A stretch of 64,000 nucleotides of DNA from an uncultured Acidobacteriota bacterium (lineage in GTDB: Bacteria > Acidobacteriota > Terriglobia > Terriglobales > Acidobacteriaceae). The stretch lies in the NCBI GenBank assembly GCA_903873705.1, contig CAIQPK010000072.1, forward strand, positions 62,001 through 126,000. Direction: 5' to 3'. Under the pieces are notes generated by a model. It saw nothing but the letters and a program-made list of their open reading frames with translations. It was not told the origin of the DNA and did no database searches. Position 1 is the first letter of the stretch; each line of letters begins with the position of its first letter. The translations under genes and the position numbers were made by a program. Below are positions 37,940-46,117 of this stretch, one piece after another.

Positions 37940-39226
37940 GTGTCCACAGCCTGGTTTCGCAAAAACTTCCAAGGTGCCTTTCGTCTGCTGAAGGCGCTGG
38001 TTCGGTGGACGCCGATCTGCCTGGTCGTTGGCCTACTTGCGGGCTCGGCTTCAGCGTTGCTGCTCTGGTCGCTGCAGGTGGCGACCGATGTGCGCGAGGC
38101 GCACCGCTGGCTGATCCTGTTGCTCGCACCGGCAGGGCTCTGCGTGGGCCTGATGTATCACTGGTTCGGCAAGCGGGTCGAAGCTGGAAACAACCTCATC
38201 CTGGACGAGATTCACGAGCCGAAGGACGTTATTCCGCTGCGCATGACGCCGCTGATACTGCTTGGCACTTTCCTGACGCATCTCTTTGGCGGCTCAGCGG
38301 GACGCGAGGGCACGGCGCTGCAAACCGGAGCCTCCCTTGCCGACGTTCTGAGCAAGCCGTTGCGGCTGAAGCCGCATGAGCGGCGCATCCTGCTGATGGC
38401 TGGCGTCAGCGCGGGATTCGCGTCGGTGTTTGGAACGCCCCTGGCTGGCGCTGTCTTCGGCATCGAGGTGCTGGCCATTGGAAGCATCAGTTACGACGCC
38501 ATCGGTCCCTGCTTTCTTGCGGCCTTCATCGCCGACCTTGCCACACGTGCGTGGCACATCGAACACACTCTGTATGCGGTTTCGTCTACGCCGGTCCTGA
38601 GCGTGTCCGGCATTCTGTGTTCGATTGCGGCTGGCGTGGCGTTCGGGTTGGTGGCGATGGCGTTTGCGAAAACGACGCATGGACTTTCGGCGCTATCGAG
38701 ACGGCTGATTCCGTTTGCGCCGATGCGGCCTTTTGTGGGGGGCTTGCTGGTGACGGCTGCGGTGTTCGGGGTGGGGACGACGAAGTATATCGGGCTTGGC
38801 ATTCCGACGATCGTTGCCTCTTTCGGCACCAAGCTGCCGGTCTACGACTGGGCGGCGAAGTTCATCTTCACGAGTGTGACGTTGGGAGCGGGCTTCAAGG
38901 GCGGGGAGGTGACGCCGCTGTTTTTTATTGGGTCGACGCTGGGGAATGCGTTGTCAGGCGTGCTGCCGCTGCCTTCATCATTGCTGGCCGCGATGGGGTT
39001 TGTCGCGGTGTTCGCGGGCGCTGCCAATACGCCGATTGCTTCGACGCTGATGGCCATGGAACTCTTCGGAGCTGAGGCGGGCGCCTATGCGGGGATTGCG
39101 TGCGTGGTGAGCTATTTGTTTTCAGGGAGCTCCGGCATCTATCACGCGCAGCGCAGAGGGCGAGGCAAGCACGACGGCGTGGTGGAAGACGTTAGTACAG
39201 GAGACACTTCGCGCGATCTGCTTTGA
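37940..39226 (+). CDS. CLC-type transporter, probable fluoride/proton antiporter (CLC-F / EriC-F)
   Basis: A 428-residue CLC-family protein with about ten hydrophobic segments. The gating-glutamate motif is GREGT (E123 at 121-125) instead of the GREGP of chloride members. The usual GSGIP motif is replaced by GNN (83-85). The filter-side segment reads GAGFKGGEVTPLFFIG (about 316-331). These departures, together with the fluoride riboswitch just upstream, point to the fluoride-exporting CLC-F branch, which uses the proton gradient to expel F-. It starts at GTG 37940 within four bases of the AGGAGG site; GTG 37938 is out of frame. Its last 35 bp overlap the convergent fusion gene. An ordinary chloride transporter is the alternative but is made unlikely by the riboswitch. 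Confidence 0.9.
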   Translation: MSTAWFRKNFQGAFRLLKALVRWTPICLVVGLLAGSASALLLWSLQVATDVREAHRWLILLLAPAGLCVGLMYHWFGKRVEAGNNLILDEIHEPKDVIPLRMTPLILLGTFLTHLFGGSAGREGTALQTGASLADVLSKPLRLKPHERRILLMAGVSAGFASVFGTPLAGAVFGIEVLAIGSISYDAIGPCFLAAFIADLATRAWHIEHTLYAVSSTPVLSVSGILCSIAAGVAFGLVAMAFAKTTHGLSALSRRLIPFAPMRPFVGGLLVTAAVFGVGTTKYIGLGIPTIVASFGTKLPVYDWAAKFIFTSVTLGAGFKGGEVTPLFFIGSTLGNALSGVLPLPSSLLAAMGFVAVFAGAANTPIASTLMAMELFGAEAGAYAGIACVVSYLFSGSSGIYHAQRRGRGKHDGVVEDVSTGDTSRDLL

Positions 39227-42200
39227 AGCGGTCGAGCGCGGGTTGCCATGCGGCGGCGATGGTGCGGGGATCGTCGCCGCGCTGCAGGCCGGCGAGGGTG
39301 GCCCGGTTGTCGAAGAGGCGGTTGGCTCGTTCGAAATTGAACTGGGCGGGGTAGAGGTGGTGGAGGGTGGTGAGGATTTCCATGCCCAGCTCGGGGGTGT
39401 CGAGTGCGGCGGGATCGGTGACGGTGAAGCGGATGGCTTCGATGGTCTGGCCGTGGAAGGGGTACTTGTTGGCGTCGTCTGCGATGGAGACACTGGTGGG
39501 GGTGAAGGTAATGCCGGGAATGTGGCGCGCGGTGAGGGCGGCGGCTACTTCGGTGGCTTTGAACCACGCGGTGGCGGGAACTGCAGGTCTCTCCCCTGAG
39601 CTGCGCTCCGGTCGAGATGACAAGTTCGAGGTGGTGGGGGCGCCCGCGCCGATGATGTGGAAGGGCTCGGCGGTGCCGCGGCCGACGGAGATGTTGGCGA
39701 ACTCGATGAGGCCGATGCCGGGGTAGAGGATGGCGGCGACGGGGTCGCGGAGATTGGGGCTGGGGTTGATCCAGGGGAGGCCGGTGGAGGCGAAGTACTG
39801 GTCGCGGGTCCAGTTCTGCATGCGGACGATGGTGAGCGGGGCGTCGGTTTTGTTGCTGGCGGCGTCGAGTTTGAACTGGTTGAAGTAGCGGGCGAGTTCG
39901 CCGAAGGTCATGCCGTGGCGGGAGGGGAGGGAGGTGTAGTTGGTGTAGGTTTCGATGCCGGGATCGGAGACGGGGCCCTGGACGGCGATGCCGCCGACGA
40001 GGTTGGGGCGGTCGAGGATGACGATGTCGACGATGTGGTGGAAGTCGTTTTTCTCTTTGGCAGAGGCTTCGAGAAAGTAGCCCATGGCGGCTTCGTAGGT
40101 CCAGAAGTGGACGCCGGCGTCCTGGAGGTCGATGACGACGGCGTCGAGGTCTTTGAGCATGTCGTGGGTGGGGTGGCGGTCGGCGGGTTTGGCGCCATAG
40201 AGGCCGGTGACGTGGAGGCCGGTGGCGGCGTCGGTTTCGGAAGGGACGTTTTCGGAGTCGACGAGGGCGGCGAGGCCGTGCTCGGGGGAGAAGAGAGCGG
40301 TGACCTGGGCGGAGGGCACGGCTCTGGGGAGGTCAGTGGCGAGGATGTCGACGGTGCGGCGGCGGTTGCGGTCGATGCCGGCCTGGTTGGTGAAGATGCC
40401 GAGGCGGAGGTGGTTATCGTGGCGGGCGGCGATGGTGGCGAGGGGAGCGAAGTTTTCCTTTTCGAGGACGTCGATGCCGGTGAGGGTTGGCGGGTAGGGT
40501 GACGGCGTGGTGGTGGAGGTTGTGGTGGGTTCGGCGCCCATCATGGGGCAGAACGGATGGCCGGGGCAGCAGACCATGCCGTGCTGGCGCTCGGGGTAGA
40601 GATGGAGGGCGCAGGCGGCGGCGGTGGCGACCGCGCCGCGCAGGTTGGAGATGGGCGGGTTGCCTCGGGGATGGCCGGCGTTGGAGAGCAGGACGACGTA
40701 GGAGTTGGAGCCCGGGTCCATCCAGAGAGTGGTGCCGGTGAAACCGGTATGGCCGAAGCTGCCGATGGGGAAGATGGCGCCGCGGGGCTTGGAGAAGCCG
40801 GTGTCGATGTCCCAGCCGAAGCCGCGGAGCGAGACGTCTTTGATCGCGGGGTAGGCGGGAGCGAGCAGGGGCGCGGAGGGCTTGGTGCCGGCGATGATCG
40901 CGGCCTGGTCCGCGGCGTTGGCTTCGGAGAGCTGGGTGGGGGTGTGGCCTGGCTGCTGGGGGCTGGTCATGAGGAGCAGCGTGGACTGCTTGACGGGAAA
41001 GTTGCTGGGGCGGCCGGCGAGGCGGTCGAGGAGGGCCTGGGCAAAGAGCGAAACGTCGTGCGCGGTGGAGAAGACGCCGGCGTGTCCGGCTACGCCGCCC
41101 ATGCGGCGGGTGGTGGGGTCGTGGACACTGCCGCGGGTGAGCTGGTTGAAGTGGGGATTGGTTTCGGCGTTGCCTTCATCGTCGTGGGTGGTGGGGGCGA
41201 TGCGGGGCAGGAGTGATGTGCTCCAGGTGTCGTCGGCGCACTTTGTGAGGATGTGGGTGTTGGCGGGCAGCGGGGACCAGACGATAGCGGCGCCTGAAGT
41301 TGTGTGTGGGCCGCAGGCTTTATCGAAGGGCAGATAGCGTGTGTCGGTCATGCCGAGGGGTCTGTAGATGTGTTCGAGGACGAAGGCGTCTTCGGTTTGG
41401 CCGGAGAGTTTTTCGATGAGTGCGCCGAGGAGGATGAAGTTAATGTCGGAGTAGCGGAAGGTTGCGCCGGGGGCGGATTTGAGTGGGGTGGTGAGGGCGC
41501 GGTGGATGCCTTCGAGTTTGTCGGGGGTGGCGAGGCCCCAGGGGTCGCGGATGGAGATGTCTTCGGTTTCGCCGGAGTAGTGGGTGAGGAGCATGCGGAT
41601 GGTGACCTGGGCGCGGGCGGCCTGGGCGGCACTATATGCCGGGCCTTCAGCCCTCTGGTTCGCGGCGGGGTGTACCTGGGGCTGCGCCCCAGGCTGGTAT
41701 ATCGGCGCGCCTTCAGCGCTCGGAGCGGTGGGACTGCCGTTGGGTGTTGGGGTCGTGTTGGCTGATGAGCCGCTACCCGATGCGGTGGTGTTGGCGCTCG
41801 GTGTGGTGGGTGGGGCTAGGAATTCGGGGAGGTATTTGGCTATGGGGTCGTCGAAGCTTGCGATCTTGCCTGCGTCGTAGAGCTGCATGATGGCGGTGGC
41901 GGTGGCGAGGTCTTTGGTGAGGGAGGCCATGTCGAAGATGGTGTCTTCGGTCATGGGTTCGGCGGGTGAGGGCTGACCGTTGAGGGCGGGTTCGTTGTCG
42001 GCTTTGCGGTTGCCGAAGGCCTGGTGGAAGACGATGCGGCCGCTGTTGCCGACGACGACGACGGCGCCGGGGAGGCGGTGCTCGGCGATGCCTTGGTTCA
42101 TGAGCGCAGAGATCTCGGCGAAGCCGGCGGCGGAGGGGATGGTGTGGGCCGGGGTTTGTTTCTTTGCGGCCTTGTGCTTTCGCTTGGGGGTGCTGCCGGA

Positions 42201-43862
42201 TGCGGGTAGGCAGAGGAGGAGTGGCAGCAGGATGATGGCGGTCACGGCGCGTGTCGACTGTTTGCGGAAGATGAGGCTGGCGAGGGCGCCGATGGCGAAG
42301 GTCACGAGGGCTCCGATGATGACGTACCAGGTGAAGGCGATGTGGGGGATGGTGATAGGTGGCATGGGGCTCCCGTTGCGACCATCCGGCAATTTCCATA
42401 CAGCTTGATATATGACTTTGCCAGGGAATTGCCAGAGTGCGATGTTGACGACGAAGCCTACCACCATGCCTATGGACGCACCGATTTCTGTCGCGAACTT
42501 GGTGAGCGTGCCAAGGAGGAAGACGCCGAGGAGACAGCCGTAGGCTACGCTGGCGATGCTGAGGGCGATTTCTACTACGTGGCCTTTGCCGCCCACTGTG
42601 GCGGTGGCGATCGCAATGGAGAGCAGGACGATTGCCCAGAGGACCGTGGAGGACTTGGCGATGATGGCGCGTTCGCGGTCGTCGGCTTCCGGACGGAAGC
42701 GCATGTAGAAGTCGACGACGGTGGTGGAAGAAAGTGAGTTGAGCGCTGCGGAAAGGTTGGACATGGCGGCGGCGAGGATGGCGGCGACGAGTAATCCTGC
42801 GATGCCTACGGGCATGAAGTGGACGATGAAGAAGGGGAAGAGGCGGTCGGAGGAGATGGTGTGCGACCAGCGCATCATGTCCGTCGAATCTACGCCGCCC
42901 TGATAGAAGACGAAGAGGCCGACACCGATGAGGAGGAAGAGGAAGAACTGGATGAAGATGACGACGCCGGAGCTGAGGAGTGCGAGGCGAGATTCACGCA
43001 GGTTGCGGGAGGCGAGGAGGCGCTGCACCATGAGCTGGTCCGTGCCGTGGGAGGCCATGGTGAGGAAGGTTCCGCCGAGGACTCCGGCCCAGAAGGTGTA
43101 GGACTTGGTGAGGTCGAGGGAGAAGTCGAGCCAGTGGAACTTGCCGTAGGCCATGCCGACCTGGTGGATGGTCGACCAGCCACCGGGGACGGCGTGTCCG
43201 AGGGTGAGGATGGCGACGAAGGTGCCGCCGACGTAGATGGCCATTTGCACGACGTCAGTCCAGACAACGGCGGCCATGCCGCCTTCGAAGGTGTAGAGCA
43301 GTGTGAGGACAGAGATGAGGGTGATGGAGAGCTTGTCTCCGGTGCCGATGGCGATGCCGACGACGATGGAGATGGCGAAGACGCGGACGCCTTCTGCCGC
43401 TGCGCGGGTTAGGAGGAAGAGGCCTGCGGTGACTTTGTGGAGCGTGGCGCCGAAGCGCTGGTCGATGAGCTGGTAGGCGGTGAGCATTTCTCCGGCGAAG
43501 TAGCGCGGGAGAAAGAGTGCGGCGACGACGATGCGACCGAGCATGTAGCCGAGAACGATCTGGAGAAAGCCGAAGTCGCCGGCGAAGGCTACGCCGGGGA
43601 TGGAGATGATGGTGAGGGTGGAGGTTTCGGCGGAGACGACGGAGAGGGCGATGGCCCACCAGGGGATGGTGTTGTCGGCGAGGAAGTAGGACTTCAGGGA
43701 CTTATCGGCAGCGGAGCCAGCGTTGCGCTTGCGGAAGCTTAGGCCGAAGAGGGTGATGCCGATGAGGTAGACGACGATGATCGCGAGATCGATGGTGCTG
43801 AGGTGGCCGGTGGGAGGCCAGGGGCCGGGGAGGAATACGGCGGCGGTGAGGACTGTCGGCAA
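39192..43862 (-). CDS. Three-domain fusion: Na+/solute symporter + serine hydrolase (AmiE-like) + NamZ-like exo-muramidase
   Basis: One uninterrupted frame of 1556 codons, start TTG 43862 with AGGAG six bases upstream. Residues about 20-535 are a sodium:solute symporter (SSS) with about 13 TM helices (SAETSTLTIISIPGVAFAG, MASHGTDQLMVQRLLAS). After a TM/signal-like segment (540-556), residues about 575-1090 form a beta-lactamase-fold hydrolase with S647-x-x-K650 (ASLTK), Y804-S-D and H1038-T-G. Residues about 1130-1556 match DUF1343/NamZ (LFSPEHG with E1194/H1195; DLQDAGVHFWTY). B. subtilis encodes AmiE (beta-lactamase fold) and NamZ as separate genes for MurNAc recovery; here both are joined to a transporter. 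Two in-frame repeat-derived inserts lie at residues 714-743 and 1414-1428. Substrate assignment is inference from the neighbours. Confidence 0.88.
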   Translation of the reverse strand: MPTVLTAAVFLPGPWPPTGHLSTIDLAIIVVYLIGITLFGLSFRKRNAGSAADKSLKSYFLADNTIPWWAIALSVVSAETSTLTIISIPGVAFAGDFGFLQIVLGYMLGRIVVAALFLPRYFAGEMLTAYQLIDQRFGATLHKVTAGLFLLTRAAAEGVRVFAISIVVGIAIGTGDKLSITLISVLTLLYTFEGGMAAVVWTDVVQMAIYVGGTFVAILTLGHAVPGGWSTIHQVGMAYGKFHWLDFSLDLTKSYTFWAGVLGGTFLTMASHGTDQLMVQRLLASRNLRESRLALLSSGVVIFIQFFLFLLIGVGLFVFYQGGVDSTDMMRWSHTISSDRLFPFFIVHFMPVGIAGLLVAAILAAAMSNLSAALNSLSSTTVVDFYMRFRPEADDRERAIIAKSSTVLWAIVLLSIAIATATVGGKGHVVEIALSIASVAYGCLLGVFLLGTLTKFATEIGASIGMVVGFVVNIALWQFPGKVIYQAVWKLPDGRNGSPMPPITIPHIAFTWYVIIGALVTFAIGALASLIFRKQSTRAVTAIILLPLLLCLPASGSTPKRKHKAAKKQTPAHTIPSAAGFAEISALMNQGIAEHRLPGAVVVVGNSGRIVFHQAFGNRKADNEPALNGQPSPAEPMTEDTIFDMASLTKDLATATAIMQLYDAGKIASFDDPIAKYLPEFLAPPTTPSANTTASGSGSSANTTPTPNGSPTAPSAEGAPIYQPGAQPQVHPAANQRAEGPAYSAAQAARAQVTIRMLLTHYSGETEDISIRDPWGLATPDKLEGIHRALTTPLKSAPGATFRYSDINFILLGALIEKLSGQTEDAFVLEHIYRPLGMTDTRYLPFDKACGPHTTSGAAIVWSPLPANTHILTKCADDTWSTSLLPRIAPTTHDDEGNAETNPHFNQLTRGSVHDPTTRRMGGVAGHAGVFSTAHDVSLFAQALLDRLAGRPSNFPVKQSTLLLMTSPQQPGHTPTQLSEANAADQAAIIAGTKPSAPLLAPAYPAIKDVSLRGFGWDIDTGFSKPRGAIFPIGSFGHTGFTGTTLWMDPGSNSYVVLLSNAGHPRGNPPISNLRGAVATAAACALHLYPERQHGMVCCPGHPFCPMMGAEPTTTSTTTPSPYPPTLTGIDVLEKENFAPLATIAARHDNHLRLGIFTNQAGIDRNRRRTVDILATDLPRAVPSAQVTALFSPEHGLAALVDSENVPSETDAATGLHVTGLYGAKPADRHPTHDMLKDLDAVVIDLQDAGVHFWTYEAAMGYFLEASAKEKNDFHHIVDIVILDRPNLVGGIAVQGPVSDPGIETYTNYTSLPSRHGMTFGELARYFNQFKLDAASNKTDAPLTIVRMQNWTRDQYFASTGLPWINPSPNLRDPVAAILYPGIGLIEFANISVGRGTAEPFHIIGAGAPTTSNLSSRPERSSGERPAVPATAWFKATEVAAALTARHIPGITFTPTSVSIADDANKYPFHGQTIEAIRFTVTDPAALDTPELGMEILTTLHHLYPAQFNFERANRLFDNRATLAGLQRGDDPRTIAAAWQPALDRFKADRAKCLLY
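39581..39623. repeat. In-frame copy of a TCTCGACCGGAGC-type repeat within the NamZ domain
   Basis: Reading minus, TTGTCATCTCGACCGGAGCG and the following GAGAGACCTG match a repeat motif common between genes in many bacteria. A related intergenic copy is at 58914-58942. It encodes about 15 residues (LSSRPERSSGERPAV) inside the NamZ domain. Confidence 0.65.
41636..41722. repeat. In-frame palindromic repeat element within the serine-hydrolase domain
   Basis: Nested palindromes (ACCTGGGGCTGCGCCCCAGG centre, flanked by GGCCTTCAGCC and GCGCCTTCAGCGC arms) are typical of intergenic REP elements of this lineage. The copy is in frame and adds about 30 residues (714-743) between the SxxK and YSD motifs of the hydrolase. 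Confidence 0.75.
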
Positions 43863-43921
43863 TACGGGCTCCTGACGGCGAAGTGCAGTGGAGGTTATGA
43901 TAACGGGCTTGTGGTTACAGC

Positions 43922-43943
43922 AGTGAATAGTGAGTAGTGAATA
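43922..43943. repeat. AGTGAATAGTGA(A/G)TA terminal-repeat motif (single copy)
   Basis: AGTGAATAGTGAGTAGTGAATAA lies in the 104-bp divergent region between the fusion gene and the kinase. The same motif forms inverted ends at 49244-49428 and 60446-60695. Confidence 0.7.
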
Positions 43944-43966
43944 AGGCGCGGTGATACCGCGAGGAG

Positions 43967-44887
43967 ATGCAGATTACGATGGCGTATTTTGTGGCACTGG
44001 ATGGTGGCGGGACGAAGACGCAATGCTGGGTGGCGGATGAGGAGAAGGTGCTGGGGAAGGCTGCGGGGGGGAGTGTGAAGCTGTCGGTGGTGGATGAGGG
44101 CACGGCTACGACGCGGCTGCAGGAGTTGGTACGCGAGGCGGCGCGAGAAGCGGGTATCGAGCTGAGTGCGGTGACGCGGACGTGCATGGGGCTGGCGGGG
44201 ATTTCGAGCGAGTTGGTGCGGGCGTGGGCGGACACGACGCTGCGGAAAGTTGTTGGGGGCGAGGTGTTGCTGCTGGGGGATGAGGAGATCGCTTTCGAAG
44301 CGGCGTTTGCCGGTGGGGCGGGAGTGCTGGTGATCGCGGGGACGGGGTCGAATGTGATGGGGCGGTGTGCGGATGGGCGGCGGTTTACGGCGGGTGGATG
44401 GGGGCCGATGCTGGGGGATGAGGGGTCGGGGCACTGGATTGGGGTGGAGGCGATCAAGGCGGGGTTGCGGGCGCAGGACCGCGGTGTGGCTACGTGCCTA
44501 TTGTCGGAGATAGAGAAGCATTGGGGGCTGGATGGTTTGGGGGCCCTGGTGGCTTGGGGCAATAGCCGGACGCGGGTGGAGTTTGCGGGGCTGACTACCG
44601 TGGTGGCGGCTTGCGCGGAGGGTGGGGATGCGCTGGCTGCGGCGGTGCTGGAGAGGGCCGGGGTGGAGCTGGCGGAGCAGGTGGGTTTGGTGGCCTCGAA
44701 GATGCACCAGGCGGGATGTGCGGCGGGGGATGCGTTGCGGGTGGCGTTTACGGGGAGTGTGTTGGATAAGATTCCGCGGGTGAGGCGGTCGATGGAGGCG
44801 GCGTTGGTGGCGGGGCATCCTTGGGTGGTGATGGCGGAGACTGCGGTGTTGCCGCTGGAAGGGGCTTTGTGGCGGGCGCGGGGTTAA
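43967..44887 (+). CDS. BadF/BadG-type aminosugar kinase (GlcNAc or MurNAc kinase)
   Basis: A 306-residue ASKHA-fold sugar kinase. The phosphate-1 motif is LDGGGTKTQCW (D12-T18), the phosphate-2 region is VLVIAGTGSNVMGR, and the GGWGPMLGDEGSGHWIG segment is typical of N-acetylglucosamine kinases and of MurK, which phosphorylates MurNAc and GlcNAc. The start could be ATG 43967 (GAGGAG almost touching it) or ATG 43979, giving MAYFVALDGGG. It is divergent from the transporter-hydrolase-muramidase fusion and convergent with nagA, so it probably phosphorylates aminosugars released and imported by those neighbours. GlcNAc versus MurNAc preference cannot be read from the sequence; no MurQ etherase is in the window. 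Confidence 0.88.
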   Translation: MQITMAYFVALDGGGTKTQCWVADEEKVLGKAAGGSVKLSVVDEGTATTRLQELVREAAREAGIELSAVTRTCMGLAGISSELVRAWADTTLRKVVGGEVLLLGDEEIAFEAAFAGGAGVLVIAGTGSNVMGRCADGRRFTAGGWGPMLGDEGSGHWIGVEAIKAGLRAQDRGVATCLLSEIEKHWGLDGLGALVAWGNSRTRVEFAGLTTVVAACAEGGDALAAAVLERAGVELAEQVGLVASKMHQAGCAAGDALRVAFTGSVLDKIPRVRRSMEAALVAGHPWVVMAETAVLPLEGALWRARG

Positions 44888-44938
44888 AAGCCTTGACGCA
44901 ACGTGCGCGGAGTTCGGCAAAGTTTCGCGAAGTAGAAC

Positions 44939-46117
44939 TTAAACCTGGCGGCCGCGGATGTAGGTGGCGATGAGGTTGCCGTGCTCGTCGAAGCGGTTGA
45001 GGTTGGCGGGGGCGCCGGGGTTGAGGCGGGTCTGCTGGGGTTGGCCGAGCATGGCGGCGGGGGTGTGGGAGGCGGCGCGGGTGGCGTCGGCTAAGGGGGT
45101 TTGGGTGAAGAGCTGGAGGTTGGCTACGGCGGCGTCCATGGTGAGGACGGAGCCGGCGAGGGTGTCGGGGTGGTCGGCGAGGGAGGCGCGGCCGTTGGCT
45201 ACCGTTACGGCGAGGCCGGCGAGGGTGTAGTTGCCGTCGGTCATGCCGGCGGCGGACATGGCGTCGGTGACGAGGATGGCGCGGTCGCGTCCTTTGGCGT
45301 TGAGCCAGAGGCGGACTAGCGGGGGGGCTACGTGGATGCCGTCGCAGATGAGTTCGGCGTAGAGGCGGTGGTCGTCGAGGACGGTGCCGAGGATGCCGGG
45401 TTCGCGGTGGTCGAGGGGGCGCATGGCGTTGAAGGTGTGGGTGGCGGAGGTGGCGCCGGCGTCGATGGCGGCGAGGGTTTGGTCGGCGGTGGCGTTGGAG
45501 TGGCCTAGGGAGATGCGGACGCCCTGGGCGGTGGCGTGGCGGATGAGGTCGAGAGGCGAGGCGCCAGGGTCCAGGGCCCAGGGTCCAGACGGCGGAGTGG
45601 TAGCGTGGGGTTCGGGGGCGAGGGTCAGGAGTTTGATGTGGCCGCGGGCGGCGGTTTGGAAGCGGTCGAATAGGGCGATGGTGGGGGGCTGGAGGAGGTC
45701 GGGGGGGTGGACGCCGCGCTTGGCGTGGGAGAGGAAGGGACCTTCGAGGTGGATGCCGATGGGTTGGGCTTCGCCTTCGCGGGGGGCGGATTCGATGGCG
45801 TTGGCGAGGGCTTCGAGGGAGCGGAGGGTGGCGTCGATGGGAGCGGTGACGGTGGTGGGGAGATAGTTGGCTACGCCGCGGGTGGCGAGGAAGCGCTGGA
45901 GGTCAGCGAGGTCGGAGGGAGAGGCGCTCATGACGTCGTGGCCCTTCGCGCCGTGGGTGTGGATGTCGAGGAAGGCGGCGGTGAGGGTGGTGGTGTCGCG
46001 GATGGAGGGGTCGGAGGAGATGTCGGCGATGGTGCCGTCGGGAGCGATGGTAAGGAAGGGGTACTCGATGGAGCCGATGTCGGTGATGAGGCGGCGGGCG
46101 GTGAGGGTTTGGGTCAT
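44939..46117 (-). CDS. nagA: N-acetylglucosamine-6-phosphate deacetylase
   Basis: A 392-residue amidohydrolase that converts GlcNAc-6-P to GlcN-6-P and acetate in the cytoplasm. Metal and active-site motifs are all present: DIHTHG (H53, H55), HLEGPFLS (E125), LGHSNA (H206), THTFNAM (H227), ICDGIHV and VTDAMSAAG (catalytic D285). Residues about 175-186 (PPSGPWALDPGA) are an insert encoded by a GGACCCTGGGCCCTGG-type repeat shared with the LolA-like gene. It starts 4 bp inside the end of the GH20 gene (ATGA), so both come from one mRNA. Together with the kinase and GH20 enzyme it completes the first steps of GlcNAc use; a NagB deaminase is not in the window. Confidence 0.94.
   Translation of the reverse strand: MTQTLTARRLITDIGSIEYPFLTIAPDGTIADISSDPSIRDTTTLTAAFLDIHTHGAKGHDVMSASPSDLADLQRFLATRGVANYLPTTVTAPIDATLRSLEALANAIESAPREGEAQPIGIHLEGPFLSHAKRGVHPPDLLQPPTIALFDRFQTAARGHIKLLTLAPEPHATTPPSGPWALDPGASPLDLIRHATAQGVRISLGHSNATADQTLAAIDAGATSATHTFNAMRPLDHREPGILGTVLDDHRLYAELICDGIHVAPPLVRLWLNAKGRDRAILVTDAMSAAGMTDGNYTLAGLAVTVANGRASLADHPDTLAGSVLTMDAAVANLQLFTQTPLADATRAASHTPAAMLGQPQQTRLNPGAPANLNRFDEHGNLIATYIRGRQV
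45561..45595. repeat. In-frame CCAGGGTCCAGGGCCC repeat in nagA
   Basis: It shares AGGG(T/C)(C/T)CAGGGCCCAGGG(T/G)(T/C)CAGACGGCG with 50032-50070 in the LolA-like gene. Both are read in the same frame and give PSGPWAL-x-PG-x-SP. Confidence 0.75.
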
